This document shows positions 23,450-35,600 of a DNA stretch of 64,000 nucleotides, one piece after another (the stretch's first letter is position 1; every line of letters begins with the position of its first letter). The notes under the pieces were generated by a model. The model had not been told where the DNA came from. It made no database searches and was given only the letters and a program-made list of their open reading frames with translations. The translations under genes were made by a program, and so were the position numbers. Source of the DNA: Prorocentrum cordatum (taxonomy: Eukaryota > Sar > Dinophyceae > Prorocentrales > Prorocentraceae); assembly GCA_963575745.1 (NCBI GenBank), contig CAUYUJ010015738.1:498676-562675 (forward strand), given 5' to 3'.

Positions 23450-24520
23450 GTATAAGGAGGGAGGAGGGAGGAGCAGCGAGGAGAGGGAGGAAGGAGGAGG
23501 AGGAGGAGGAGGAGGAGGAGAGAAGGAGGAGGAGGGAAGGAGGAGGAGCGAGGAGGAGGAGGGGGAGGAGGAGGAGGAGGAGAGGAAGGAGAGGAGGAGG
23601 GAGGAAGGAGGAGGAGGGAGGAGGGAAGGAGGAGGAGGAGGAGGAGGAGGAGGAGGAGCGAGGAGGAGGAGGAGCGAGGAGGAGCGAGGAGGGGGAGGAG
23701 CGAGGGGGAGCGAGGGCGGCGCGGGAGGAGGAGGAGCCGGCGGACGAGCAGCGCGCTCGATGCATCATGCAGATGGTGGTGCCACCAAGTGGAAAACTAA
23801 TGAACGGAAAGAGTTGTTCGGCAGTGCACCGTCAGGGACTAGCCCGCCGACCCCTGGTGTGACATCCTGCGAGGCTGAGCGTGGCTCAGCGCACCACGTG
23901 ATGTGGGAGAGGAAGAGGAGGAGGGGGAGGAGGAGGAGGAGGAGGAGGAGGACGAGGAGGAGGAGGAGGCGGAGGATGAGCAGCGCGTTCGATGCGTATG
24001 CAGATGGTGGTGCCACCAGTGGAAAACTAATGAACGGAAAGAGTTGTTCGGCAGTGCGCTGTCCGGGACTAGCCGCCGACCCCTGGTGTGACATCCTGCG
24101 AGGCTGAGCGTGGCTCAGCGCACCACGTGATGTGGGAGAGGGAGGAGGAGGGGGAGGAGGAGGAGGACGAGGAGGAGGAGGACGAGGAGGAGGCGGAGGA
24201 TGAGCAGCGCGCTCGATGCATTATGCAGATGGTGGTGCCACCAGTGGAAAACTAATGAACAGAAAGAGTTGTTCGGCAGTGCGCTGTCAGGGACTAGCCG
24301 CCGACCCCTGATGTGACATCCTGCGAGGCTGAGCGTGGCTCAGCGCACCACGTGATGTGGAAGAGGGAGGAGGAGGGGGAGGAGGAGGAGGACGAGGAGG
24401 AGGAGGAGGCGGAGGAGGAGGAGGGGGGGGGGACGAGGAGGAGGAGGAGGAGCAGCAGGAGGAGAAGGAGGCAGAGGACGAGGAGGAAGAAGAGGAGGAT
24501 GAGGATGAGCAGTGCTCACC
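23450..24520. repeat. (GGA)n array and three ~225-bp tandem repeats
   Basis: GGA triplets fill 23455-23740. A unit starting GAGCAGCGCG(C/T)TCGATGCA, with GTTGTTCGGCAGTGC and GGTGTGACATCCTGCGAGGC, then starts near 23750, 23980 and 24200. Each unit ends in a new GGA run. The open frames are Glu/Gly/Arg low complexity. Confidence 0.75.
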
Positions 24521-25235
24521 CAAGACGCATCAACGATGTTATGTTGCACTAAACCCTCCCTCCGCATTTCTTCATGTGTCCCTACAGGAATGTATTGTCA
24601 TTGCGGGGCGGGGAACGCCTATTGAAAGACAACAGTCTGAAAACCCTCAATCGTGCCAAAACGCAATTTCTGGGACTCAGCCGCCGCGAATCAACGTGAC
24701 TGTCGCGCCCTGGAAATCCTACACCGTGCCAACGCACCAGTCCTGGGACTTCTCACGTGACCGTCGCGTCCTGGCAGTCCTGCATCGCGCCAGAACGCCA
24801 GTCCTGGGACTTCGACCCTGCTAACGCGTGAAACTGCTGCGAACTCGTCGGACGAATGTGTTCGGCGATGAGGCGAGAGCCACGGTTTGGAAGCTGTCCG
24901 CTCTCCGTCCTTCGACCTGCTGCACACATTTACGACGCATGCGCGCGGCGCCAAGGCGATAGCCTGAGTTGAAAGGATGTGCCCTCCGCCCGTGTGTGAA
25001 CGTGTGAAGCAAATGCACAGCCGGCGCTAGGGCGAGAGCCACATTTTGAAAACCACCCGGCCTCCATCCTGCAAGCTGCTGCAACTCGTGACACGAGTGT
25101 GCGCGGCGCTCGGGCGAGAGCCCCAAGTTGGAATCACCCGCCCTCCATTCTTGAAGCCGTTGCAAGCTTCGAGCTTCAGGAACACAAGTGGTGGAGAACT
25201 CTCAGGCGAAACGCCCAGCCCACGCAACCGACAAA
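24521..25235. repeat. Dispersed ~68-bp minisatellite family, block 2
   Basis: Diverged copies of the block-1 unit: CGCGCCAGAACGCCAGTCCTGG near 24785, and GTGTGCGCGGCGCTCGGGCGAGAGCC and CCGCCCTCCATTCTTGAAGC near 25090-25160. Same orientation as block 1. No gene. Confidence 0.55.
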
Positions 25236-25369
25236 CATAGGGCTGCGGCATGGCGAAGTTGTTTATCAGAGTGAGGGGGCCAAACGGTCATTCATTGTCC
25301 CTCGGTGCGTGGCTGAAGTGGGGGTCCGTGGTGAGGATTCTGCTTGTTGCGCTGTTGTTGTTTGTTGTA

Positions 25370-25600
25370 GTCGTCCCACCCGCGACCCACTCACGACCCA
25401 CCCACGACCCACCCCGCGACCCACCCGCGACCCACCCCGCGACCCATCCGCGACCCACCCGCGACCCACCCGCGACCAACTTGCGACCCACCCGCGACCC
25501 ACCCCAAGACCTACTCGCGACCCACCCGCGTCCCAGCCGCGACCCAACAACGTCCCAGCCGCGACCCATTTGCGACCCACCCGCGACCTACCCACATTGG
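25370..25600. repeat. CGACCCACCCG minisatellite
   Basis: About twenty head-to-tail copies of an 11-12 bp unit (CGACCCACCCG and variants). The flanking GCGCCTGCGACGGGCT/GCGCCTGCGGCGGGCT pair near 25620-25670 is a further short duplication. Confidence 0.85.
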
Positions 25601-25739
25601 TTGAACGAAAAAATCGGCGCCTGCGACGGGCTCGTTGTATAATTTGTGAAACTTTGGCGCCTGCGGCGGGCTTCTCCAGAGACTCGCAGACTGCCGACGT
25701 CCCCACAGCCCCCTCACATTTATCTGCATCTGCAGGGTG

Positions 25740-26120
25740 CTACGGTAAGGAAAGAGGATGGAGGAGGATAAGGAGGGGGAGGAGAAGAAGAGGAAGAGAC
25801 GGAGGTGGAGAAGCAGGAGGAGAAGGAGGAGCAGCGAAGGGGAAGGGAAGGGGAGGAGGAGGAGGGGGAGGAGGGGGAGGAGGGGGAGGAGGAGGAGGAG
25901 GAGGAGGAGGAGGAGGAGGAGGAGGAGGAGGAGGAGGAGGAGCAGGAGAAGGAGGAGGAGGAGGAGGAGGAGGAACGGAGCGGAGGAGGAGGAGAAGGCG
26001 GAACGAGGGGGGAGGAGAGGGGAGGATATCTGACATCCTATCCCGTCCTCCCTCCCTCTCTCACTCTCTCCCTCTCTCACTCTCTCCCTCTCTCCCTCCC
26101 TCCCATCCCTTCCATTGCGT
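25740..26120. repeat. (GGA)n array and (CCCT)n tract
   Basis: GGA triplets fill 25750-26025, followed by CTCTCCCT repetition to about 26110. Low-complexity frames only. Confidence 0.85.
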
Positions 26121-26224
26121 TGTTTTTCCTCCATACGCAGACGCGTGTCATAGCCGACCTGAAGCTCCACAAAAGACCCCTATCGTACTCCGCGCAGTCG
26201 GCAAAGGAAAACTGATGGGGCCTG

Positions 26225-26535
26225 TGCGACCAGGGGGCTGTGGCCTTTGGGGCCTGTAAGACGTGCGACACCTGCGGGACCTGTGGGACCTGCAGGACCT
26301 GTCTCGTGGGACCCGTGGCACCGGCGGGACCTGCGACACCCCCGAGGCCTGCGGGACCTGTCCGCCCTGTTGGCCCTGTGGGGCATGCGGGACACGCGAC
26401 GCCCGTGGGACACGTGGGACCTGTGGAACGCGTCAGACTGGTCGCGCCCAGGCGACGTGTGGGGGGCGACCTGCGACACCTGTGGGGCCTGTGGAACCTG
26501 TGGGGCCTGTGGGGCCTGCGAGACCTGCGAGAACT
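26225..26535. repeat. GGGACCTGT-type 9-bp minisatellite
   Basis: GGACCTGYGGGACCTG repeats in multiples of about 9 bp. In one minus-strand frame it spells a collagen-like Gly-Pro-x pattern, a consequence of the period being a multiple of three; no start, signal or flanking domain supports a gene. Confidence 0.7.
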
Positions 26536-27117
26536 AGAAAGGTGGCCCATACCGTGGCGGGAGAACCCTTCCGAACAACGGGAGCACAGCGCCGATCCGA
26601 ACACGAGGCCCACGCTGCAGCGAGAGCACAATTTTAAAAAAACTGGCACGATCGGATGGTAATGAACCATCTGACAGGCCCACTCGCGCATCCAGTGCGC
26701 TAAAGAAAAATGGCGCGGAGGACGCGAATTCAGAAAGCACGCTGGCTCGCTCGCGCGAGGGGCGTGTTTTCTGCACACAGGGGGCGGCCACTCTCCGCGC
26801 ATACCCGAGGGAGAAAGGAGAGTAGTAATGCTTTTCTCGTGTATGTTCTGGAGGAGGAAGAGATGGACGAGGACGATGATGAAGAGGGGAACGAGGAGGA
26901 CGAGGGGGGAGGGGAAGAGGAGAAGGAGAAGGAGGAAGAGGAGGAGGAGGAGGAAAAGGGGGAGGAGGGGGGAAAGGACGGGGAGAAGGATGACGGACTA
27001 GAGCACCGGGTGATGGTGGCAACGAAAGGGTTGACATGGCGGCAATCAGCAATACAAGCGCCGCGGTTGAACGGTGACAACGCATTCTATTTGAGTCTGG
27101 ATTGTGCGGGCGATCAA
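26536..27117. other. No gene seen; contains (GAG)n at 26850-26990
   Basis: Unique GC-rich sequence with one purine triplet tract. Long frames on both strands arise from lack of stops. Confidence 0.45.
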
Positions 27118-27119
27118 AC

Positions 27120-27164
27120 CTCCCAGGAGTTCCCACCGCGGAGAGCGGCGGGAACTCCTGGGAG
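27120..27164. repeat. Perfect 15-bp inverted repeat
   Basis: CTCCCAGGAGTTCCC at 27120-27134 and GGGAACTCCTGGGAG at 27150-27164 enclose a 15-bp GC-rich loop. It could form a stable hairpin; origin unknown. Confidence 0.8.
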
Positions 27165-27371
27165 AGATGAAGTGCCCGCCGCGTCGCCTGCACGTGCGAC
27201 TCCGCGGCTGGCGCGTGCCGCGGCCAGGGCGAGCCCCGTCGGCTCCTCGTGGTGCCGCTGGCGACTGCCGAGCTGCAGGGGCGCGACGGCCGCTGCGCTC
27301 CCGGGCTCCGCGGCCCCCTCCATGGGCCCTCCGCTGCTCCTCGGGCGGCTCTGCTGGGGGGCCGCAGGTGA

Positions 27372-27476
27372 ACCCCACCCCTACCCCCCGCGAGTTCTGA
27401 GGGGGAGGGCGGGGCTCCCTTCGCTCGGCGAAGGGAGACCCCGCCCTCCCCCTCAGAACTCGTGGGGGGTATGGGG
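27372..27476. mobile_element. Long hairpin element (family 4, copy 1)
   Basis: Arms of about 46 bp run from CCCCACCCCTACCCCCCGCG through GTTCTGAGGGGGAGGGCGGG and back through the complement, ending CTCGTGGGGGGTATGGGG. The loop is about 9 bp. A diverged copy is at 57479-57561. Confidence 0.75.
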
Positions 27477-28130
27477 CAGCGTTCGCACGCGGCCCCCTGT
27501 CTGCTGCTGCGCTCCGCGGCGGGCGCCTCGGGGCAGCTCGCCGGCCTGGCGCGGCCCGCGCGCGCCCCCGCGGCCAGCTCGCGGCGCCGCGCCTCCGCGC
27601 CCGCCCACGCCGCGGCCCGCCGCGCGCCGTGGGCTCCGCGGGCGCCGCGCTCGGCCGCGGGCGCCCGCGGCCCGGCCCCCTCGGGAGCCCTGGGCGCGGC
27701 GGCCGCGGCGGCACGCCAGAGGGCGCGCGCGGCAGGTTCGGGTACCGCTGGGGCCTTCGGCGGACCTCCCTGCGGCGACACGAGACGCGCGGGTGGCGCG
27801 CCGAAACGGGCACGCGGCGGGCGGGGGGGGGGGGGCGCGTGCGAACGCGCCCACTGGGGCCTTCGGTTGAACTCCCCATCGGGCCACGAAACGCGCGAGG
27901 GGCGCGCCGGAACTGGCACGCGGTGGGCGGGGGGGGGCGCATGCGGGGACATCGTGCACTCTGAGACGATCGGCCGTCGCCGAAACGTGAGAGCAACGAA
28001 CATTTCGGCCGATTCTCGGCCGCCGCCGGCGTTCAGGGCTGAGCGCCGGCGGCGGGGCCGCCGCCGGTCGACGCGACGCGAAGCTGCCGTACATCGAGCC
28101 CAAATGGCTACGCGCAACCAAGGTCTTGCC
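27477..28130. other. Very GC-rich spacer, no gene seen
   Basis: GGGCCTTCGGY and CGCGCGNGGGGCGCG segments recur near 27745-27930. A GATCGGCCGTCGCCGAAACGT…GGCCGATTCTCGGCCGCCGC segment at 27965-28030 has a diverged partner at 28450-28560. Overlapping Arg/Ala/Pro frames are artefacts. Confidence 0.45.
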
Positions 28131-28313
28131 GTAAGTAAGGGCTCCCAACTTCGCGCTTCGCGCTGCGCGAAGCGCGAAGCGCGAATAACTTCGCGCTCTC
28201 GCGCCGCCCCCCCAAAGGGAGAAAAGGAGGACGAGGAGGAGGGGGAGAAGGAACGAGGACCGCGAAGCGCGAAGCGCGAATAACTTCGCGCCCTCGAGGG
28301 AGCCCTTGGTAAG
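28131..28313. mobile_element. MITE family 1, copy B, with GTAAG TSD
   Basis: A 173-bp element (28136-28308) has ends TAAGGGCTCCC and GGGAGCCCTTG and is flanked by GTAAG on both sides (28131-28135 and 28309-28313). The interior has paired CGCGAAGCGCGAAGCGCG palindromes. Non-coding and non-autonomous. Confidence 0.85.
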
Positions 28314-28329
28314 GAACCTCAAACAATGA

Positions 28330-28630
28330 ACAGGGAATATCAACTTTGCTTCGAGCGTTCCCCACCCGAGAACGCGAAGGGGGATACGGCAGGTTCGTGC
28401 CGTGTCGACCTGGGCGTTGGTCCCTGACACCGCGCTGGATCGTTCAACCTGGAACGATCGGCAGTCTCCGCAACGTCCGATCGTTCAACATCGACCGATT
28501 CTGGGCCGCCGCCGGCGTTCAACCTTGAACGCCCGCGCTGGGGTCGCCGCTGGTCGACACGACGCAAACCTACCGTATCAACTTTGCTTCGAGCGTTCCC
28601 CACCCGAGAACGCGAAGAGGGGGATACCCA
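28330..28630. repeat. Direct repeat of a ~48-bp segment
   Basis: TATCAACTTTGCTTCGAGCG through CGAGAACGCGAAG occurs at about 28336-28380 and again at 28576-28620, bracketing a segment related to 27960-28100 and to 54310-54470. Confidence 0.7.
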
Positions 28631-28684
28631 GGGAACACAGGGCCCGTTGCAGGCTGGCGGCGGCGGCATGCCGTCGTGGTTCGC

Positions 28685-28875
28685 CGAGGGAGGAGGAGGA
28701 GGAGGAGGAGGAGGAGGAAGGGGGAGGAAGGGGGAGGAGGAGGAGGAGGAGGAGGAAGGGGGAGGAGGAGGAGGAGGAGGAGGAGGAGGAGGAGGAGGAG
28801 AGCGAGGAGAAGGAGGAGGAGGAGGAGGAGGAGGAGGAGGAGGAGGAGGAGGCCGAGGAGGAGGAGGAGATACCC
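28685..28875. repeat. (GGA)n array
   Basis: Purine triplet repeat with few interruptions. Confidence 0.9.
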
Positions 28876-29580
28876 AGGGAGCACTGGCACACCTGGGGCC
28901 TAGCGGCCAGCCGCGGTCTGCAGGTTGTGCGAGGCGGGTCGGGGGCGCTTTTCCTCTTAAAATCTACCAGCCCCAGCTTAGCCGCAGGTGGGGAGCCATG
29001 TTTGCTCCACACTTGCTCCTCCCCCCTCGCCTCCCTTCTCTTCGGACAAACGCGACGTGGCCCTGTGCAGCAGTGGCCTTCTGCGCGCGGCTGGCCGAAC
29101 CCTGCGTGCGATGCGACGGCAACGGCCTGCACGCTTGGGCTGGACCCGTCGCGACCCCCCCCCCCCACGAGAGCCGCACACCCCAAGGCCACCCGTGCGA
29201 AGGGCCACCCTCCCTCACAGCCGACCTCCGCGTAGTGGCCGAGACCCAGACAAGGCCACCCTTGCGCGGCCCCCCCGAAGCCCGACCCCTTCCCCACGGC
29301 CGGTTTACATCCCGAGCAGTTCCTTGACGGCTCTGGAGTCTGGCCAGGGCCTCCAGACACCCACAACGATGAAACTTCCCCCCCGTCCTTTTCCAAAAAA
29401 AGCACTAGCGTGTCTGGGGAGTCCAGAGCAACTTGTTCAGCCGGCGGCTGCACGAAGCTCAGGCGGCGGTCGAGCAGCAATTGGGGCGTGCCGGGGCACA
29501 GCGAGGCACGGGGAAGAGAGAGCGCCCCGAGACGGGGAAGGCCGGAGAGGCCAGGAAGGCGAGAAAACCACACTCAGGCC
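28876..29580. other. No gene seen; GC-rich spacer
   Basis: No repeat partner or conserved protein motif recognized. Translations of open frames on both strands lack domain-like features. Confidence 0.4.
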
Positions 29581-29584
29581 AGGT

Positions 29585-29765
29585 ACGTACAGTCGGACCT
29601 AGGACAGAAGAACCCCCTTCAAGAACACGAGACCCTCCGCGGGCCAAACTGAAGACATTCGAGGGCACCCTCCTCCCAGATGCACAAGGGCATCCAACGA
29701 GCACGGAGAACACTGGGGGCTCCCTCCCCGAACCGACCTCGACCTTACACTTCGGTCCGACTGGA
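29585..29765. repeat. Dispersed ~190-bp repeat, copy 1
   Basis: ACAGTCGGACCTRGGACAGA, CGAGGGCACCCTCC, ACAAGGGCATCCAACGAGCA and CCCTCCCCGAACCGACCTCG appear in the same order at 58485-58690. Non-coding. Confidence 0.7.
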
Positions 29766-30009
29766 AGTCTTCGTGGAGTCAGGACAATCAAAGCGAGCGG
29801 GTTTCTCAGAGTTTCTTACTCAGCGTCGGGGGGGCGCCACCCCCGCCGACAGCCCCACATCGACCCCCGTCGCGGGCAGCCAACAGGCGCCGAAGGCGCT
29901 CCGACCCCAGTCGCAGCGCCACGGCGAGGTTGACCCCGTCGGGGGCGGCACGGTGGGGGCATTTTTTTTTTGTTTTTTTTTTTAATCCTATCACCCTGGG
30001 GCTTATCAT

Positions 30010-30178
30010 GCACAGACAAGGAACCCTTAGATAAGGAATCCAGGGTCTGGAGGCCGGTGGAACTCCCATCGAAGCTTGGCCACGGATATCACCGCCGCCC
30101 TCATCAAAGAAGGAATCCTCCGGGGTCTGCGGCATCGTGGGCGCATTTGCTGACCAACGCCCCCACCGTACAGTCGGA
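30010..30178. repeat. Dispersed ~165-bp repeat, copy 1
   Basis: AAGGAACCCTTAGA, ATCCAGGGTCTGGA, CACCGCCGCCCTCATCA and CCAACGCCCCCACCGTAC are shared with 53335-53505 and 53825-53980. It follows a T homopolymer at 29960-29985. Non-coding. Confidence 0.7.
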
Positions 30179-30529
30179 CTCGATTGGAGAGGACGCGCGA
30201 GAGGACGCAAGACCCTTCCCGGGGGGCACACTGCAACAGGAATGTGGGAGGCGTGGGTCGCGAGGCACAGGACACAAGGGTACCCTTGAGCTGGCAGGGT
30301 TGGGCGTGGCTTAATGGGGGGGTCACAAATTGGGGGGTCAAAAAGGTCCCTTTTCGTGCCCCTCCAGAGCCCTAGGGGGCTCGTTTGGGTACCATTTGGG
30401 TGCCTTTTCGGACCACGCTCGCCGCCCCCCCATTCACGATCCCCCCGTTACGCAGCGCCCAACAGGGTCGACCTACCAATCCGGGCCGACTGCATTCCGA
30501 ACCCCGGGGCAGCTGCGGTGCTCCTCTTT

Positions 30530-30736
30530 GGACGCCCGAAATGGGTACGGAAAGAATGGGTACTATGCCCAACAACAGATGTTGTCCGAAGCCAACAGCG
30601 GCCGCTGTTGGGCAGGCGGCCTTCTGTCCCGAATGGACACGGGCCGCGGCGGCGTGGACAGCGAGTCCTGTGCAAATGGAACAGGAACTGCTGTTGGGCA
30701 TCGTGCCCATTCTCTCCGTACCCATTTCGGGCGTCC
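30530..30736. mobile_element. MITE-like element with ~45-bp TIRs
   Basis: The left arm opens GGACGCCCGAAATGGGTACG and includes GAATGGGTACTATGCCCAAC. The right arm closes CGTACCCATTTCGGGCGTCC. The interior of about 115 bp also contains GCTGTTGGGC repeats. No coding capacity. Confidence 0.75.
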
Positions 30737-31430
30737 AGGTCCTCCGCGCGCGCGCGCGGGCGGGCCTTCTCGATGAAGGACACCTGCGGGCCCGCGCCCG
30801 CTGCGGGCCGCTCGGCGCCCCCCGCCGGGGAGGCGGGGAGGGCCGCCGCGCGGGCCGGAGCGGCGGCCGCCCCCCCCGGGGGGGCCGCAGCAGGCGAGAG
30901 GCCAGAGGGTCGCGCCGCGGCGGCGCTGCACCGGCAGGGAGGAGGGGGGGGGGAGGGGAGGGGGGAAGAGGGCTCCTCCTCCCCCTCCCTTCCACCTCCT
31001 CTCCCTCCCCCCCTCTCTCTCCTCCGGGGGGGGAGGAGGCGTGGGGGAAGGAGGGCCCCTCCTCTCCCCAGCTCCCCCCCCCTGGAGGAGAGATGGGGGG
31101 GGAAGGCGGGAGAGGTGATGGGTGAGGAGGGAACAGGGAGGGAGGGGAGGGGCGAGGAGGGGGGGGGGAGGAGGACAGGGGAGAGGGCAGGGAAGAGGCA
31201 GCAGGGGAGGGGAAGGGAAGGAGCAGTGGCCCCTCCCAAGGCCGGGGGCGCAGGCCACGAGCCTGCAGCTGCCCAGGCGGGGGGAAGGGGGCGGAACCGC
31301 CGAGAAGCGTGACGAGTGATACGCGCGCAACACGAAGCAGCACGGCCTGACGCGAGGGGCGGCCACGAAGCCGCGGAGCGTAACGGCGAAATGCATTCCC
31401 ACATACGCACAGACACTGCATATTTTTTTT
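30737..31430. other. GC-rich and GGGGAGG-rich spacer, no gene seen
   Basis: Purine-rich GGGGAGG repetition at about 30935-31220. Long frames are Pro/Gly/Arg-rich artefacts. Confidence 0.5.
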
Positions 31431-31436
31431 GTTGTT

Positions 31437-32222
<786 letters not shown>

Positions 32223-32227
32223 TCCAC
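32223..32227. repeat. Target-site duplication TCCAC (left)
   Basis: TCCAC immediately precedes the left LTR and is repeated at 48573-48577 after the right LTR. A 5-bp duplication is usual for Copia integrases and fixes both element ends. Confidence 0.9.
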
Positions 32228-32512
32228 AGTCGAAAACGCACTGGTAAGCTTAGGTATGTGTTACGCTTTAAGCGTTGCCATATCCCAGGCTTTGGCTCAT
32301 ATCGCATGAGCAAGAGAGCAAGACGAAGCATGGGATCTGGAGTAAAGGATAGGATGGGCATCGTCAATGGAAAAGGTATTTTCCGATCTCTGATGCAAGT
32401 CGTGCGCCTCGGTGAGGCACAATCGCATATTTGGCCGGGCCCGGCTTGAGCCAGGCACGGCAGCGGTACATGCTCGATTTATACCTCGCCTTTAACCTTC
32501 TCCGTTTAAAGT
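32228..32512 (-). repeat. 3' LTR
   Basis: 285 bp, matching 48289-48572 except for one substitution (caatcGcat versus caatcAcat) and a one-base indel near the outer end (AAAACGCACTGG versus AAAACAACTGG). Sense reads ACTTTAAACG…TTTTCGACT. A TATAAAT box (plus-strand ATTTATA at 32477-32483) and the palindrome GCCGGGCCCGGC lie inside. Confidence 0.95.
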
Positions 32513-32616
32513 CGGAGGGGGAGGAGACGAGCAGGCACCGCACTTCTACATTATGCGGAAAAACAGTGCTAAGCAGCAGCGGCTGCCTACAAGGAAAGGG
32601 CGCGCGAGTAGCCTCG

Positions 32617-35600
32617 CTACCGGCGAGTTTCCTCGCTATTAAAGCGCACCTGCCCGCGGGTTTCCCCGCTAGCTCGGGAGGCAGGGCCGTCCTGAGACGA
32701 CCTGCCCGCCCTATACGGTGTATGTTTCTTCAGCTCGTGCTTGAAGGATTGCTGGCCGGCCATTACTTGTAGGAGCAACGCGCGGTCAATACTACCTTTG
32801 GTATGACCATCGGCAGTCATATCCCGCGTGTCACACCATTGAACGCTTTCAACGATTCCGCGCTCCATCATCTGGCGGATCCAGCTAATGTGCCCAAGCA
32901 GAGTACATTCTGTGGGCTTCTTCAGATCTTTGCTAGACAAAGACTTGAAGACAGACTCGGCATCAATAGTCAGAGTGACTTTGATACATAGACCACCCAT
33001 TTCCAATATGTTCTTTAACTGTGTGGGGGTCAATGGTCCCGAGTGTAGCTCGTGGAGCGTTACAATGGTCGGGTAGCAGTCTTCCAAGTTGTGGGCTGCT
33101 GCCAGTGTTTCCGCAGAGTAGCTCGAACGCACCTGCAGTCGATGAGACTTGCAGTATGCGTCCACCAGGTGCACGACGGGTTTCCCCGCTTGCGTGTGGC
33201 CACGCCTCAGCAGGTTAGCCCCGCGGATACCATAGCCTTTGACTTCGTCGTCTTCATCTCCGTTGAGACGACGATAGCCAGAATCGCTATGCAGGTCGAC
33301 TTCTCCTGTTGGGGTCATAGCTTGATACACGATCTTCTTCGGACCTGCCTGTAGTTTTCTGGTAACCGCGTTTAGTCGTCGTACCTGGATGTTTGTCGGT
33401 TCCTGGATACGTTGTAGTGAGACAACATAGACCATCAGCCATACCTGCGTGATCAACGCATAGGCTAGAGCGCCACGAAGACTGACGAACATATCAGAAA
33501 TCGTCTTTGTCGCTTTGCTCTCAGGATCAGCTCCTGTGAGTTCTGGATGTGTGATAGGACGAAGCTGTTTGATGTATTCGTCCTGATCAAGAGTGACGCC
33601 CCCATCATCGGTCTTGTTATACCGAACGGCACAAGTTGTGTATGTGTGCTTGTTCAGTTTGCACTTCCCAAACGTATCTTCAACACACTTGACATACTTG
33701 TCAATAGCCTCTTCCTTCCCAGTCATATTGATGTCATCAACGTGCTTGGCTGTCAAGAGGTTTGAGCTCATCTCGAACTCTTCGTCGTATGAAGTAGGCT
33801 GTAGCCCAAAGCTCCTAGTGATGGACCTGAGCTTCAGCGAGAATGCCCTGGGAGCATCCTTCGTGCCCGTCCCCGGCTTCAGACACCGAAGACAATGCTT
33901 TGATTCGTCATATGACTCAAAGCCTGGCAGTGTGCGAAGGACAGCTGCTGACCCAGGTGGTAGTGTGAAGCACACCACACGCTCTTTCTCGCCCGTTGCC
34001 GCGGCGAGCTCGCCATAGGTCAGTCCCTTCAAGAAAGCCATGTTGATGTCCAGGGAAGCGATGATCCAAGCTTTGTTGCATGCAGCAGAACTTGCGAGCA
34101 GTCTCTGGCTTGACCTCCTTGCCGTGCCAGAGAAGGTTTCGACATCAAAGGCTTCAAGGTCCATGAAGCCACGGAGTACCAAGCGTAACCTGATCGTCCT
34201 TTCCATTTCGCCCTTTTCGTTCTTGACAAACTTCCATTTGTATACGTAGCGTGACGTCATGATGTTAGACGCTTTGCTCAAGTCAGTCATCTGGAAGCAT
34301 TTGTTGTCAAGCCAAGTCTTCAATTCTGTGTAAAGGGCTTTGGAAACTTTGACCGGATTTGCTTGGATGTCGGCCTTCGTGAGTAGATCGTCTTCCTTGA
34401 CGACCACGGCACGTTTGGAAGCAGCACTAACGTATACTCGCATAGTTGTGACGCTGCTGTCATCCAACAATCGGCGTTGCTGCTCGGACAGGACGACTTT
34501 GGACATGTCTGCTGTGAAGCAGAGCTCGATGTACTTCCCGTGCTCATCGGAGTCCAGATCATATTTACTGTCCGGATCCGTGGAGCATAAGGGAACGTAG
34601 TAAGAAGTGTCCATGTCGTATCCTGGCGGGTGACCCCGCTCCGGCAAGTGGCCTTGCACATCTTCACAGGTCGTAGAGACTAACACACACTGTGTGTCTG
34701 TCATGTATGTGGGAACTGTATGCATGACTTCCTCTGTGTCAGCTTCAAGGAGTGTTCTGTCATCCATCAGTTCAGCATACCACGACTTCAAGACAAAAGC
34801 ATCCAGATCTTCTTCTGTTTCCTCTATGATGGTCGGGAGCCGACCATCGTTATCCGTAGGAGGCTCCTCAGGAGCAGCTGCTGGAGGTGACTCGCTTGGT
34901 GGTGGACCATCAGCGAGTTCCTCAAACTTAGTGAGGTCTCGGTCAAATCCAGCAGACGACTTCCTGGATTTAAGACACTGGATGATGCGTGAGTGTGTAG
35001 ATCCTGTGATGTCATAGATGTTCAAGGCAGTGCCATCAGCTTCATAGTAATGAAAACCAGGGGTCACATCATTATCATAGTGCACTAGTGTACAGCTGTC
35101 TGCATAGGGTGCAGCAGGCAACTTCGTCAGGCTCTTGGCAAGTCGTACAGCAACAACGTTTTCAATACGAAAGTAGTTGCGTATGAGGTACTGAAGAGCC
35201 AAGTGCACCTTAGGCGAAAGTCGGCTCGCAGCAGTCATCTGCAGCCGACCCTGTTTCGCTGGTAGATATCCGAAAGTCATGGCGGGTTTCCCCGCTGGCA
35301 GACCGGCAATAAAGGCCAATACTGTCCGAAGGGCCGTATTGTCCGATCCTATCTCGCGGACCATAAGTGCTTCGATGTACAGCGTGTGTCGTGTGTCAGG
35401 ATACTGTACTCGCACCTCGCGACTGCCGACCTTCACGATGACCTGGCCTCGGTCAGGTTCGTTGCGGATGACCGGGTATGGACCACTCCATCCACCCCAG
35501 TCGTCTTTCGTGGTGGTCGGGCGATGATAGTCCACGAGATCTCCCTCTTTGTAGTGAAATTCACCCGTAGCAGTAGTCTTCGTACGGAGAGCCCTGTTCG

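Noticed and set aside
25370-25600. CRISPR-like array
   Set aside because: Units are head-to-tail without spacers; an ordinary minisatellite.
25099-26259. Plus-strand frame of 386 codons
   Set aside because: It runs through the CGACCCACC minisatellite and a GGA array; composition is entirely repeat-driven.
26225-26535. Collagen-like protein gene
   Set aside because: The Gly-Pro-x pattern follows from a 9-bp repeat; no signal, start or flanking domain.
26534-28117. Minus-strand open frame of 527 codons
   Set aside because: Arg/Pro/Ala-rich translation of GC-rich, stop-poor DNA, crossing several repeats and a triplet array.
32238-32262. GGTAAGC at the LTR edge as a splice donor
   Set aside because: It lies on the strand opposite the element's genes and is explained by LTR sequence shared at both ends.
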